From Candidatus Cardinium sp. cBcalN2 (GTDB taxonomy: Bacteria > Bacteroidota > Bacteroidia > Cytophagales > Amoebophilaceae), in contig NZ_JAACGD010000088.1 of assembly GCF_022810445.1 (NCBI RefSeq), forward strand, positions 1 to 21,414: a stretch of DNA of 21,414 bases, read 5' to 3'. Shown in pieces: positions 1 through 8,030 of the stretch. The notes below the pieces were generated by a model. That model was not told the origin of the DNA. It made no database searches and worked only from the letters and a program-made list of their open reading frames with translations. A program made the translations under genes and the position numbers. Numbering within the stretch: the stretch's first letter is position 1; each line of letters begins with the position of its first letter.

Positions 1-407
1 CAACTACTACAATTTATTTTAAATATTTATCGATTTTTTTATAAAAAATACCAGTACTATTAGTAGGATAGCATACTTACTGATCGACTAATACCTTTAG
101 TTCGCTGAACGGAAAAACAAATTTAGGATATTATATAAAATAATCCTAATTTAACATGATAAAAATTTAGCTTATAGCTACGGATGTGGGGTTATATCAA
201 AGAAGAAATTTGAATTAATAGCTAAGTGCTTGACCAGCACATGGCAGGAGTATTTATAGCCCTATTCCAGGTCACGAAAAAAACGCCCATTGTAAAATAA
301 TTGCGATCAGCAATCACAGCTTATCGCTGAAATAGAAAAACGTATCCGTTCACGACTGTGGTTTTTCTTCGATTGTATTTAGCAACTCTTTGGTTTGTGT
401 TCACGAA
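1..407. other. Gene-free stretch left of the repeat element
   Basis: No convincing coding region, tRNA or rRNA is visible. The first 276 bases are AT-rich and show nothing I can name. From about 277 a module found elsewhere in the window begins (see the entry at 277-310). Bases 311-407 contain imperfect dyads with runs such as GAAAAAC and GTTTTTC that resemble decayed copies of the palindromic elements further on. Confidence 0.5.
277..310 (+). repeat. Copy of a recurrent repeat-end module
   Basis: The module reads AAAACGCCC, one variable base, TTGTAAAA, a short spacer, then TTGCGATCAG. Related copies occur inverted at 582-613 and 15378-15411 and in direct orientation at 16919-16950. In the inverted copies it forms the outer end of a long palindromic element. 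This copy is isolated and looks like a remnant. Confidence 0.55.
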
Positions 408-431
408 ATTAGTAGAAAATGAATTTTTGTT

Positions 432-459
432 GTTACTTTTTTCTTGATAAAAAAGTAAC
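432..459. repeat. Hairpin in left end of the repeat element
   Basis: Perfect 11-bp arms (GTTACTTTTTT at 432-442 and its complement at 449-459) enclose the loop CTTGAT. The same hairpin design with the same loop sequence recurs at 15227-15254. Confidence 0.6.
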
Positions 460-492
460 CAAAAAATCAAGCGCTGATGAAAAAAGTGGCTT

Positions 493-579
493 AAAGCTTC
501 GTTTACAGCTGGAAAAACAGGAGCCTACCTGCAATCCATCCCGGCAACTGTTTTTCTTGTCATCTGTAAACTGCGCTTT
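493..579. repeat. Imperfect palindrome, copy A1
   Basis: The left arm contains AAAGCTTCGTTTACAG followed by GAAAAACAG. The right arm contains CTGTTTTTC followed by CTGTAAACTGCGCTTT. The arms pair across most of their length. The related palindrome at 15286-15377 has different base pairs at equivalent positions but keeps the fold. Confidence 0.5.
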
Positions 580-644
580 CTGATCGCACTTTTTTCAAAG
601 GGCGCGTTTTTTTCTAGCATAAGCCATAGTGGTGAACGGAAACA

Positions 645-694
645 GAAAAACAGTTTTGTTTGAAGCCTGCGCAACGGGCGAGTTCTGTTTTTTC
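645..694. repeat. Palindrome with degenerate GCCCGC/GCGGGC core
   Basis: Outer arms GAAAAACAG and CTGTTTTTTC surround TTTGAAGCCTGCGCAACGGG, a degenerate form of the TTTGAAGCCCGCGTAGCGGG core seen intact at 16550-16618. It lies inside the 408-795 element. Confidence 0.45.
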
Positions 695-736
695 AGCTGC
701 AAGGGGTAATTTCCGCAATTTTTTACCTAGGGTTTG

Positions 737-780
737 ATTTTTTAGCTACTTTTTGATCAAGCAAAAAGTAGCTAAAAAAT
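737..780. repeat. Perfect 19-bp stem hairpin, possible terminator downstream of rplQ
   Basis: Arms 737-755 and 762-780 are perfectly complementary over 19 bp and enclose the loop ATCAAG. The stem is AT-rich with a central AGCTACTTTTTG. It lies about 140 nt past the rplQ stop on the minus strand, so it could end transcription of the ribosomal operon. It is also the terminal hairpin of the 408-795 element, so a terminator role is only a possibility. Confidence 0.4.
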
Positions 781-808
781 TTATTTTCTACTAATGCCCT
801 TAACAAAT

Positions 809-905
809 GCAAAAGTAAGTTTAAAAAAGCTTTTTTACCAATGTTTTGAACAGATACTTGCTTCTTTATCAAGCAAAAAGTAAATTAAAAAAAGCTTTTT
901 TACTA
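809..905. repeat. Two ~33-bp direct repeats containing AAAAAAGCTTTTTT
   Basis: Copies at 809-840 and 873-905 share GCAAAA(A)GTAA, then TTAAAAAA(A)GCTTTTTTAC. Each contains a self-complementary A-run/GC/T-run block. The second copy sits immediately past the rplQ stop and could act as a weak bidirectional terminator, though the stem has only one GC step. Confidence 0.45.
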
Positions 906-918
906 ATAATGATTATTC

Positions 919-1410
919 TTAGTCAGCAGCTACTTCTAAAACTGTTTCTGCAACACTTTCTCTACCTACTTCTTCTACAGAAGAAGTAGATGGGGTTTTC
1001 TTTCTTCTTCTACGTGTTGTTTTAACAACTTTGGCTTCTTTTGTGTAAATATCATTATAATCGACCAATTCAATCATACACATAGCTGCATTATCACCAG
1101 CCCGGTTGGGCAACTTAATGACACGGGTATAACCACCTGGACGCTGTTCAATTTTTTCAGCAATCTGATTGAATAATTCTTTTACGGGTTCTTTATCTTG
1201 AAAATGAGAAAAAACCATTCTTCGAGAGTGAGTCGTATCTTGCTTGGCTCTAGTAAGGATAGGCTCAATAAATGTACGGAGTACTTTACCTTTAGCCAAA
1301 GTAGTAACGATACGCTTATGCATAATAAGCGACTTAGCTAAATTCATAAGCAAAGCTTTTCTATGCCCTGCAGGTCTACCTAACCGGTTAATTTTGTTTC
1401 TATGCCTCAT
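919..1410 (-). CDS. rplQ: 50S ribosomal protein L17
   Basis: L17 binds 23S rRNA on the large subunit near the exit-tunnel face. The N-terminus MRHRNKINRLGRPAGHRKAL is the diagnostic start of the family. The globular core runs to about residue 120. It is followed by a tail of about 40 residues that is first basic (TTRRRRKK) and then acidic and Ser/Thr/Val-rich. This makes the protein 163 residues against about 127 in E. coli; such tails are common in Bacteroidota L17. It is the last gene of the cluster, 51 nt after rpoA, the normal alpha-operon position. Identification is secure; the role of the tail is unknown. Confidence 0.97.
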   Translation of the reverse strand: MRHRNKINRLGRPAGHRKALLMNLAKSLIMHKRIVTTLAKGKVLRTFIEPILTRAKQDTTHSRRMVFSHFQDKEPVKELFNQIAEKIEQRPGGYTRVIKLPNRAGDNAAMCMIELVDYNDIYTKEAKVVKTTRRRRKKTPSTSSVEEVGRESVAETVLEVAAD

Positions 1411-1461
1411 TGGTTTATAATATAGTTAATAGCTACTATATGGAGCAATTTTAGAGAAAAA

Positions 1462-2445
1462 CTACCCATCTAATTTATACCTGGAGAGATCCATACCAAT
1501 CCTCAAATTCTTTTCTGCTAAGAGTTGATCAATCTCATCACGTGACTTACGACCAAAATTTCTAAACTTCATGGTATCGAAATCTTTTACCGTTACAAGG
1601 TCTTGCAATGTTTCTATTCCTGCTGATTTAAGACAATTTAAAACACGTGAAGAACATTTTAGCTCATTAACATGTGTTTTGAGGTTTTTTTGCATGGCTA
1701 TTGTTTCCTCATCTAACATCTGAACGACTTCATCTTCTGGTGACTGTAGAACAATTTCTTGACCAGATAATAAATTGAGATGCTCAATCATCAACTTAGC
1801 AGCTTGCTTAATGCTTTCCTCTGGACTAATAGAGCCATCTGTTTTTACTTCAAATGTCAACTGTTCATAATCTGTACGCTGCGCAACACGAATATTCTCA
1901 ACACGATATTGTACGCTTATAATAGGGGAAAAAATCGAATCAATAGCAACAAGGTCTAAATCTGCTTCTTTAGGTTTGTTTTCCTCAGCTGATAGATAGC
2001 CCCTATGTTTGACAATATGGAGTTCCATATCAAAACTAGCAGATGCATCAAGTCTACAAATGACCAAATCTGGATTCAAAACTTCAAAAAAAGGAGTAGC
2101 TTTAGCAATATCACCGGCACAGAATTCAGGTTTATTGACCCGAACTGAAATGATATCATCACCTCCTTCTCCAATTTTCTTTAAACGAACTTGCTTAAGG
2201 TTCATTGTAATCTCTACCAAATCTTCTTGCACACCTTCAATAGTAGAAAACTGATGACGGATACCAGGAATCTTAATAGCAACAATAGCATAGCCCTCTA
2301 AAGAAGATAGTAACACACGCCTAAGGGTATTACCAATAGTAGTGCCATACCCTTTTTCAAGTGGACGAAAACTAAAAACACCATGAAAAGCATCCACTTT
2401 CTCCACAAATATCTTCTCGGGCATTTGAAATGGTAATGACGACAT
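1462..2445 (-). CDS. rpoA: DNA-directed RNA polymerase subunit alpha
   Basis: The alpha subunit dimerises to nucleate assembly of beta and beta', and its C-terminal domain contacts upstream DNA and activators. Residues 1 to about 230 form the N-terminal assembly domain, with the conserved GYGTTIGNTLRRVLLSSLEG block near residue 32. The C-terminal helix-hairpin-helix domain covers about 265-327, with the segment FDTMKFRNFGRKSRDEI. A flexible linker with Glu/Asp-rich stretches joins them. The length of 327 residues is standard. It lies between S4 and L17, as in most bacterial alpha operons. It begins MSSLPFQMPEK; the downstream Met at residue 8 is a less likely start. Confidence 0.97.
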   Translation of the reverse strand: MSSLPFQMPEKIFVEKVDAFHGVFSFRPLEKGYGTTIGNTLRRVLLSSLEGYAIVAIKIPGIRHQFSTIEGVQEDLVEITMNLKQVRLKKIGEGGDDIISVRVNKPEFCAGDIAKATPFFEVLNPDLVICRLDASASFDMELHIVKHRGYLSAEENKPKEADLDLVAIDSIFSPIISVQYRVENIRVAQRTDYEQLTFEVKTDGSISPEESIKQAAKLMIEHLNLLSGQEIVLQSPEDEVVQMLDEETIAMQKNLKTHVNELKCSSRVLNCLKSAGIETLQDLVTVKDFDTMKFRNFGRKSRDEIDQLLAEKNLRIGMDLSRYKLDG

Positions 2446-2486
2446 ATAGAATCTTGATTTGATTTAAAAAGACAAAAACAGAAGAA

Positions 2487-3095
2487 CTATTTGGAATGAA
2501 GCTCCACAATACTGCGCTCATTAATTTCTTCTGGTATTTCAGAACGCTGCGGAAAAGCAAGAAACTTACCTACCATGGATGAGGCATCCCATTCTAGCCA
2601 ACTGTATTTATTAGATGGATTACTCCCTACGTTATTAACAATCAAAGCCATGTTTTTTGCCTTTTCTGTTACGGTTATTATGTCTCCAGGCTTTAATGTA
2701 TAAGAAGGAATATCCACAACCTTGCCATTGACCATACTATGCCTATGGGATACGATTTGTCTGGCTTCTCGCCGTGTAGTAGCTATGCCAAGCCTATAAA
2801 CGGTATTATCTAAACGAGCCTCCAGCCGCTGAAGAATTACTTCACCTGTGATACCTTTACTTTTGGCAGCTTTTTCACAAAGGTTCTTAAACTGACGTTG
2901 TAATAACCCATAGGTATACTTTGCTTTTTGCTGCTCTACTAATTGGAGACCAAACTGAGAACGTCTTTTACGCCTTCTACCATGTTGCCCAGGCGGATAG
3001 TTCTTTTTTTGCAACACTTTATGAACAGACGAACCAAATATGGGACTATTATATCTTCTTGCAACTTTGGCTTTTGGACCACGATATCTTGCCAT
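2487..3095 (-). CDS. rpsD: 30S ribosomal protein S4
   Basis: S4 is a primary 16S rRNA binder that starts small-subunit assembly, helps form the mRNA entry site and affects decoding accuracy. The protein has 202 residues and starts MARYRGPKAKVARRYN. The S4 RNA-binding domain is visible around residues 92-155, including RLEARLDNTVYRLGIATTRR and VNGKVVDIPSYTLKPGDII. The N-terminus lacks the CxxC zinc-ribbon cysteines found in some S4 proteins, so this is the zinc-free form. It sits between S11 and rpoA, as in other alpha operons, where S4 often acts as the translational repressor. No repressor-binding site was identified here. Confidence 0.97.
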   Translation of the reverse strand: MARYRGPKAKVARRYNSPIFGSSVHKVLQKKNYPPGQHGRRRKRRSQFGLQLVEQQKAKYTYGLLQRQFKNLCEKAAKSKGITGEVILQRLEARLDNTVYRLGIATTRREARQIVSHRHSMVNGKVVDIPSYTLKPGDIITVTEKAKNMALIVNNVGSNPSNKYSWLEWDASSMVGKFLAFPQRSEIPEEINERSIVELHSK

Positions 3096-3137
3096 ATACT
3101 ATACTTCTTCTAATATAAATTGGTAAACTTTGTCTAT

Positions 3138-3530
3138 TTAGGGGCGCCTACGCTTAGGTGGCCTACAACCATTGTGCGGAAGAGGTGTAACATCTCTAAT
3201 AGAAATGACCTCTACAGAATGCTCTTGAAGGGCACGAATGGCTGACTCACGTCCAATGCCTGGGCCTTTTACAAATACATTGACCCGACGCAACCCCAAT
3301 TCATGGGCAACTTTCGCACAGTCGGCTGATGCCATCTGAGCGGCATAGGGGGTGTTTTTTTTGGATCCTTTAAAGCCCATCTTGCCGGAAGAAGACCAAG
3401 CAATCACCTGACCAGCCTCATTTGTAATCGAAATAATAAGATTATTAAAAGTAGCTTGAATATGTGCTTGCCCCTCTTTACCAACCTTTACAACTTTTTT
3501 TTTAACTTTATTTTTTCCTGTATTTTTCAT
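3138..3530 (-). CDS. rpsK: 30S ribosomal protein S11
   Basis: S11 lies on the platform of the small subunit and shapes the 16S rRNA next to the E site and the Shine-Dalgarno cleft. Conserved family blocks are [20 protein letters not shown] near residue 23, [16 protein letters not shown] near residue 53, [13 protein letters not shown] near residue 89, and the C-terminus [18 protein letters not shown]. At 130 residues it has the usual length. The N-terminus is strongly lysine-rich. It is followed by S4 after about 42 nt and preceded by S13 after about 69 nt. Confidence 0.97.
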   Translation of the reverse strand: MKNTGKNKVKKKVVKVGKEGQAHIQATFNNLIISITNEAGQVIAWSSSGKMGFKGSKKNTPYAAQMASADCAKVAHELGLRRVNVFVKGPGIGRESAIRALQEHSVEVISIRDVTPLPHNGCRPPKRRRP

Positions 3531-3599
3531 AGTAATTTTCTATAAACTTTCTTCATACATAAATAAAGACAAGTATACTACCTAGTGAAAAGATAGACT

Positions 3600-3977
3600 T
3601 TATTTAGTGGCTTTCTTCTTATTGGCAATCGTTTTAGGCTTTCCTTTACGCGTTCTTGCATTGGTTTTGGTTCGCTGGCCACGAACGGGCAAGCCCATTT
3701 GATGCCTAATGCCTCTGTAACATTTAATCTCTACCAGCCGCTTAATATTGAGCCGAATCTCGGATTTTAAGTCTCCTTCTATTTTATATACACCACGAAT
3801 GGCGGTTCTAATGGCTTTTAGGTCATCATCCGTCCAGGTGGATACGCGCCGGTCTTTATCAATTTGAACAGCGTCAAGAATTTTATTTGCAGAACTCCTG
3901 CCAATTCCATATATGTAGGTAAGCGCAATCTCTCCGCGCTTGTTATCTGGAATGTCTACACCTAATACTCTAGCCAT
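3600..3977 (-). CDS. rpsM: 30S ribosomal protein S13
   Basis: S13 sits on the head of the small subunit and forms the bridges to the large subunit and contacts to P-site tRNA. The start [20 protein letters not shown], the helix-two-turn-helix region around residues 14-60 and the basic tail [19 protein letters not shown] are typical. The length is 125 residues, and the extreme C-terminus is extended with lysines (ANKKKATK). The gene starts 3 nt after the stop of rpmJ. Confidence 0.97.
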   Translation of the reverse strand: MARVLGVDIPDNKRGEIALTYIYGIGRSSANKILDAVQIDKDRRVSTWTDDDLKAIRTAIRGVYKIEGDLKSEIRLNIKRLVEIKCYRGIRHQMGLPVRGQRTKTNARTRKGKPKTIANKKKATK

Positions 3978-3980
3978 ACT

Positions 3981-4097
3981 CTACCCTTGTCTTTGTTTAA
4001 ATTTAGGCTGCTTTTTATTGATCACATACAATACACCCTTGCGGCGTACAATCTTGCAATCAACACTTCTTTTTCTAACAGATGTTTTAACTTTCAT
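3981..4097 (-). CDS. rpmJ: 50S ribosomal protein L36, zinc-free form
   Basis: This 38-codon gene lies between infA and rpsM. It translates to [20 protein letters not shown] followed by [18 protein letters not shown], which aligns end to end with L36 (E. coli begins [20 protein letters not shown]). L36 stabilises 23S rRNA near the base of the stalk. The canonical zinc ligands C11, C14, C27 and H33 are reduced to C14 alone (S11, N27 and F33 replace the others), so it should not bind zinc. The start lies 11 nt after the infA stop, and rpsM follows 3 nt beyond its stop. Confidence 0.95.
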   Translation of the reverse strand: MKVKTSVRKRSVDCKIVRRKGVLYVINKKQPKFKQRQG

Positions 4098-4108
4098 AAT
4101 TAGCGTAG

Positions 4109-4336
4109 CTACTCGGTTGTTTTATATCTGTGCACTATTCTAGCTTGTGTTAAATCGTAAGGAGTTAACTCCATCCTAACCGAATCACCAGGAAGAATTC
4201 TAATATAGTTTTTACGCATTTTCCCAGAAATATGGGCCCTAACGATATGACCATTTTTAAGCGCAACTTTAAATACTGCATTTGGTAATGCTTCTTGTAC
4301 GATTCCACCTTGCTCAATGGGAGGTATCTTAGCCAT
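4109..4336 (-). CDS. infA: Translation initiation factor IF-1
   Basis: IF-1 binds the 30S A site during initiation and works with IF-2 and IF-3. The 75-residue OB-fold protein contains the family signature [20 protein letters not shown] (residues about 29-48) and the block [19 protein letters not shown]. Its place after secY and before rpmJ is a common bacterial arrangement. About 300 nt of non-coding DNA separates it from secY, the largest gap inside the cluster, so an additional promoter is possible, although I did not find a convincing one. Confidence 0.97.
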   Translation of the reverse strand: MAKIPPIEQGGIVQEALPNAVFKVALKNGHIVRAHISGKMRKNYIRILPGDSVRMELTPYDLTQARIVHRYKTTE

Positions 4337-4636
4337 ATTATTTTTTCTAAATCTTAAATATTATTTTTTACTGTGATTGTCTTGCATTTTGTATTTAACA
4401 ACCGCAACATCATATAACAAAACAAATACCCCTCCGGGGCTAATATACTAAATTTATTGGAAATACCAGTATGGTTTTTCCAAACTTTACTTTTTATGGC
4501 AACTTATTGATCGATCTACCGATTAAATGCTTACCTAGATCTAGCAGGCTGCCTTTTCATGCGCTGTTTTTTTACCAATTTCTCACTATAAGCGGGTTGC
4601 ACAAAGAAGCTTAGTAGGAACAACTGTAGTAAAAAA
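4337..4636. other. 300-nt non-coding gap between secY and infA
   Basis: No ORF or RNA gene is supported here. A small GC hairpin (CCCC-TCC-GGGG at about 4431-4441) stands out in otherwise AT-rich DNA. A TTGATCGATC segment occurs near 4507. The gap is unusual for such a compact operon and could hold a promoter or an attenuator, but neither is demonstrated. Confidence 0.45.
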
Positions 4637-5929
4637 TCACCTTATATTAACTCCCTTATTAATAATTACTTCATAGCGACGCATTAACAAATAGCTTTCG
4701 ACTTGTTGCAAGGTTTCTAGCATAGCACTGACCATAATTAACAAAGAAGTGCCTCCGTAGAATCTAGAAAAAGGCAAACTTACACCAGCCATAGAAGCAA
4801 AAACAGGCAGCACAGCTATAATGGCTAAGAAAATAGCGCCAGGCAGGGTAATTCTATCCAAAACATCATCTAAAAAACGGGCAGTTGCATTGCCAGAAGT
4901 GATACCAGGAATAAAGCTACCTGCACGCTTCATATCTTCGGCTATTTGTACAGGATTGACGGTAATAGCGGTGTAAAAAAAGGTAAAAACAATAATTAAA
5001 GAAGCAAATAAAAGATTGAATAGGCAACTGGTAATATCTTGTAACATGCCACTGATATGGGCTAACCAAATAAACTTATCCTTCCAAAGGCCCAGCAAAA
5101 ATGACAAGCAAACAATTAAAAGATTGGCAAATATAATCGGCATAACCCCTGCACTATTTAACTTAAACGGTATATATTGACGCTGCCCTCCATATATAGT
5201 GCTGGTACTTAACTGTTTAGCATATTGAATAGGCACTTTTCGAGTAGCCTGGGTAAAAGCAACCAGGAGCAACACAATGAAAAAGAATACGACTAACTCT
5301 AAGACAAATAAAAAAATAGCTCTACTACCCCGGTGGACTGCTTCCTGATATAAAGCACCTGGAAAAGAAGAGACAATGCCTACCATCATCAACATGGTCA
5401 CACCATTACCAATGCCTTTATCTGTAATCTTTTCTCCTAGCCACATACAGAATAGGGCACCTGCAGTGAGAATAACAATAGAAATAAAAATAAAAAAAGT
5501 ACGACTTATAGAAACATTACCACTACTAGTAGCAATAAATAAATATTGAAAAGACTGAAATACAGCAATAAAAATAGTAAGAATTCGGGAAATTTGCGCA
5601 ATTTTACGCCTGCCCATTTCTCCTTCACGTTGTATTCTTTGAATTTTTGGCCAGGCAATGGACAAAAGTTGCATAATGATAGAGGCGGAAATATAAGGTG
5701 TAACGCCCACTGAAAAAACAGATACTTGGCTAAAAGAACCACCTAAAAAACTATCAAGAAGGCCAAACACTCGTTTTGCATTAACAGAAATTTGGGTTAC
5801 ATCTATGCCTGGTAAAACCATCATACTACCTATACGGAAAAGTACGAGAAAGAACAAGGTATTCCTTATGCGAATTCTAAGCTCTTTTATCAGAAAGATA
5901 TCTTTAATAACTTTAAATAACTTATTCAT
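4637..5929 (-). CDS. secY: Protein translocase subunit SecY
   Basis: SecY forms the protein-conducting channel of the Sec translocon in the inner membrane. With the start at MNKLFKVIKDIFLIKELRIR the protein has 430 residues, normal for the family, and about ten hydrophobic segments. Conserved features include the plug-region block LGGSFSQVSVFSVGVTPYIS, GIGNGVTMLMMVGIVSSFPG, and the cytosolic loop with AEDMKRAGSFIPGI. The open frame extends 26 codons further upstream into rplO, but those residues are not SecY-like. The chosen start overlaps the rplO stop by 8 nt (ATGAATAA), which suggests translational coupling. Confidence 0.95.
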   Translation of the reverse strand: MNKLFKVIKDIFLIKELRIRIRNTLFFLVLFRIGSMMVLPGIDVTQISVNAKRVFGLLDSFLGGSFSQVSVFSVGVTPYISASIIMQLLSIAWPKIQRIQREGEMGRRKIAQISRILTIFIAVFQSFQYLFIATSSGNVSISRTFFIFISIVILTAGALFCMWLGEKITDKGIGNGVTMLMMVGIVSSFPGALYQEAVHRGSRAIFLFVLELVVFFFIVLLLVAFTQATRKVPIQYAKQLSTSTIYGGQRQYIPFKLNSAGVMPIIFANLLIVCLSFLLGLWKDKFIWLAHISGMLQDITSCLFNLLFASLIIVFTFFYTAITVNPVQIAEDMKRAGSFIPGITSGNATARFLDDVLDRITLPGAIFLAIIAVLPVFASMAGVSLPFSRFYGGTSLLIMVSAMLETLQQVESYLLMRRYEVIINKGVNIR

Positions 5930-6380
5930 ATATAGACAATATAGTAACTTTCCCACCAAGGTCTTGAATAGCTTGTAAAGCAGCAGCTGAACAACGATGA
6001 GCGGCAACAGAAAGCTTACGAGTCAACTGGCCATCTGCCAAGATTTTATATTTTTCATGCTTGCCAATTACGCTATGCTTTCTCAAGAAGAGATGATCTA
6101 TAATAGAAACTTGATGCTTATCGGCCAATGCTTGCAAAGTAGAAAGATTCAAAGGAGTAAACTCAATACGGCTAGGACATTTAAATCCATACATGGGAAT
6201 ACGTCTCTGCAAGGGCTGCTGACCACCTTCAAAACCAATTTTTCTTTTATAACCAGATCTAGACTGCGCACCATTGTGACCACGAGTAGCGGTTCCGCCT
6301 TTGCCAGAACCTTGGCCCCTACCAACACGTTTTTTACGTTTTAAAGCACCGATGGCTGGTTTAAGTGTATGTAGTTCCAT
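5922..6380 (-). CDS. rplO: 50S ribosomal protein L15
   Basis: L15 binds 23S rRNA late in large-subunit assembly. The N-terminal glycine/arginine-rich extension (KKRVGRGQGSGKGGTATRGH, followed by NGAQSRSGYKRKIGFEGGQ) is the family hallmark. The C-terminal globular part ends in ALQAIQDLGGKVTILSIYE. The start at MELHTLKPAIG gives 152 residues; a Met two codons upstream (6386) is also possible. The stop overlaps the secY start by 8 nt. Confidence 0.96.
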   Translation of the reverse strand: MELHTLKPAIGALKRKKRVGRGQGSGKGGTATRGHNGAQSRSGYKRKIGFEGGQQPLQRRIPMYGFKCPSRIEFTPLNLSTLQALADKHQVSIIDHLFLRKHSVIGKHEKYKILADGQLTRKLSVAAHRCSAAALQAIQDLGGKVTILSIYE

Positions 6381-6387
6381 AAACAAA

Positions 6388-6567
6388 TTATATCTTTTCT
6401 GTAACGACTAAATGGTTGACTTTATCTACCATACCCAATATTTGAGGAGTGGCTTCAACGACGACCTGTTTATTGATGCGACCCAGCCCCAGTGCTTTAA
6501 TGGTAGCTTTTTGGGCTTTAGGGCGTTTTATTAAACTACGTACCTGAGTAATTTGTATTTTTTCCAT
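6388..6567 (-). CDS. rpmD: 50S ribosomal protein L30
   Basis: This small large-subunit protein recognised by ITQVRSLIKRPKAQKATIKA and LGLGRINK has about 59 residues from MEKIQITQVRS. An upstream Met at 6582 would overlap the rpsE stop by 8 nt (ATGGATAA) and add five residues. That coupling geometry recurs in this operon, so either start may be used. The C-terminal part (ATPQILGMVDKVNHLVVTEK) matches the family. Confidence 0.93.
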   Translation of the reverse strand: MEKIQITQVRSLIKRPKAQKATIKALGLGRINKQVVVEATPQILGMVDKVNHLVVTEKI

Positions 6568-6574
6568 AACAACC

Positions 6575-7090
6575 TTATCCATTAAAGACTTTATCTAACG
6601 AGATACCACGCTGCTTAGCAATAGTGACAGGATCACGCAATTGCAACAATGCCTTAAAAGTGGCCTTGACGACATTATGCGGATTAGAAGAACCTTGTGA
6701 CTTAGACAAAATGTTTTTAACACCCACACTTTCTAGAACAATCCGAACCGCACCACCAGCAATGACACCGGTACCAGAGGCTGCTGGCTCAATCAAGACA
6801 TGACCACCACCATACTTACCAACAGAACCATGTGGAATAGTATCGCGTAAAATAGGAATTTTGATTAAATTACGCTTGGCTTCTTCTACCCCCTTGGCAA
6901 TGGCATCGGTTAATTCTTTTGCCTTACCCAGCCCATAGCCTACCACGCCCTGACCATTGCCCACTACTACAACAGCAGAAGAACTAAATCTACGACCACC
7001 CTCGACTACCTTGGTAACGCGCTTAATAGCGACTACTCTTTCCTCAAGATTATAATCAGTGGCCTTGAGTTTTTTACGAACTAATATCAT
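6575..7090 (-). CDS. rpsE: 30S ribosomal protein S5
   Basis: S5 lies on the solvent side of the small subunit at the mRNA entry channel and contributes to decoding fidelity and helicase activity. An N-terminal double-stranded-RNA-binding-like domain ([20 protein letters not shown], then [20 protein letters not shown]) is followed by the S5 C-terminal domain ([20 protein letters not shown]). With [14 protein letters not shown] as start it has 171 residues. An in-frame Met at 7102 overlaps the rplR stop by 7 nt and is an equally plausible coupled start. Confidence 0.96.
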   Translation of the reverse strand: MILVRKKLKATDYNLEERVVAIKRVTKVVEGGRRFSSSAVVVVGNGQGVVGYGLGKAKELTDAIAKGVEEAKRNLIKIPILRDTIPHGSVGKYGGGHVLIEPAASGTGVIAGGAVRIVLESVGVKNILSKSQGSSNPHNVVKATFKALLQLRDPVTIAKQRGISLDKVFNG

Positions 7091-7095
7091 ATTGA

Positions 7096-7449
7096 TTAAC
7101 ATTTAAGACCTTTTGCTCGAACACCGCCACCGATTGCTTTGACTTTTCCATCGTAAATATACCCAGAACGATCAAATACAATAGTTGTAATACCTTTAGC
7201 TAGTGCTTGCTCAGCCAGGGCTTCTCCTAGTGCCCATGCTCCAGCGACATTATTTTTACCAATCTTTAACTTTCTTGTAGAAAGAGCAAGCAATGTTTCT
7301 CCTTTGTCATCATTAATAAGCTGGACGTAAATAGAGGTATTGCTCTTAAAAAGAGAGAGCCGGGGTCGCTCTAGGGTCCCATGCAAACGCTTCCTAATTC
7401 TTTTTCTAACTTTAAGTCTTTTTTCTACCTTTTTATTCTTTAGCTCCAT
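7096..7449 (-). CDS. rplR: 50S ribosomal protein L18
   Basis: L18 binds 5S rRNA, with L5 and L25-type proteins, in the central protuberance. The 117-residue protein has a basic N-terminus ([19 protein letters not shown]), then [20 protein letters not shown] and the C-terminal [20 protein letters not shown], all diagnostic. It follows rplF by about 18 nt and leads into rpsE with a possible short overlap. Confidence 0.96.
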   Translation of the reverse strand: MELKNKKVEKRLKVRKRIRKRLHGTLERPRLSLFKSNTSIYVQLINDDKGETLLALSTRKLKIGKNNVAGAWALGEALAEQALAKGITTIVFDRSGYIYDGKVKAIGGGVRAKGLKC

Positions 7450-7467
7450 TTTTTCTACTATATTACG

Positions 7468-8019
7468 CTACTTCTTAGTAGATTTACCGACTTTACGTCG
7501 AACTTGCTCACCTAAGAATCTAACACCTTTACCTTTATAAGGCTCAACTTTTCTCAAAGAACGTATTTTGGCAGCTACTTGACCCAGCAGCTGCTTATCA
7601 ATACATTCCAAATGGACCAATGGACTTTTCCCTTTAGGTAATTCAGTCGTAACGGTTACTTCTTCTGGCAAAACCAGAACGATGTCATGGGAATAGCCTA
7701 GGCTTAGCTCTAGTAACTTGCCTTGTACATTGGCTTTGTAACCAACCCCTACTAACTCTAACGTTCGCTTGAAACCCACACTAACGCCTACTACCATATT
7801 ATGAATCAAGGCTCTATAAAGGCCATAAAGTGCTTTAGATTTTTTAGGGTCAACTGGTATAACCTTAACGAGCCCCTCGGAAATTTCAACCATAATAGTT
7901 GGATCAACCTGCTGCTGCAACACACCTTTGGCCCCTTTAACTTCTATAATCCCTCCATCTATTGCAGATACGACAACGCCTGGGGGCACATTAATGGGCT
8001 GTTTCCCTATTCTTGACAT
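7468..8019 (-). CDS. rplF: 50S ribosomal protein L6
   Basis: L6 lies near the sarcin-ricin loop and the GTPase-factor site. The start MSRIGKQPINVPPGV gives 183 residues. The frame is open for nine more codons upstream, but those overlap rpsH and are not family-like. Two tandem L6 folds are visible. The second includes SLGYSHDIVLVLPEEVTV and the signature KIRSLRKVEPYKGKGVRFLG. It lies 11 nt after the rpsH stop. Confidence 0.96.
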   Translation of the reverse strand: MSRIGKQPINVPPGVVVSAIDGGIIEVKGAKGVLQQQVDPTIMVEISEGLVKVIPVDPKKSKALYGLYRALIHNMVVGVSVGFKRTLELVGVGYKANVQGKLLELSLGYSHDIVLVLPEEVTVTTELPKGKSPLVHLECIDKQLLGQVAAKIRSLRKVEPYKGKGVRFLGEQVRRKVGKSTKK

Positions 8020-8030
8020 TTTTCCTAATT

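Larger units (their letters stand above)
408..795. mobile_element. 388-bp MITE-like element with ~65-nt terminal inverted repeats
   Basis: The left end (from 408) and the reverse complement of the right end (from 795) both start ATTAGTAGAAAAT. They then match for about 65 nt with one gap and a handful of mismatches, including an AAAAAATCAA block. Each end carries its own hairpin (432-459 and 737-780). Inside are two further imperfect palindromes (493-579 and 645-694) and one end module (582-613). No ORF of useful size lies within and no clear target-site duplication flanks it. The design resembles a non-autonomous, structure-rich repeat. Its mobility is inferred only from the inverted ends and from related copies elsewhere. 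Confidence 0.5.

Noticed and set aside
1..276. Possible tRNA or small RNA gene in the left flank
   Set aside because: No cloverleaf, T-loop consensus or stable GC stem could be found.
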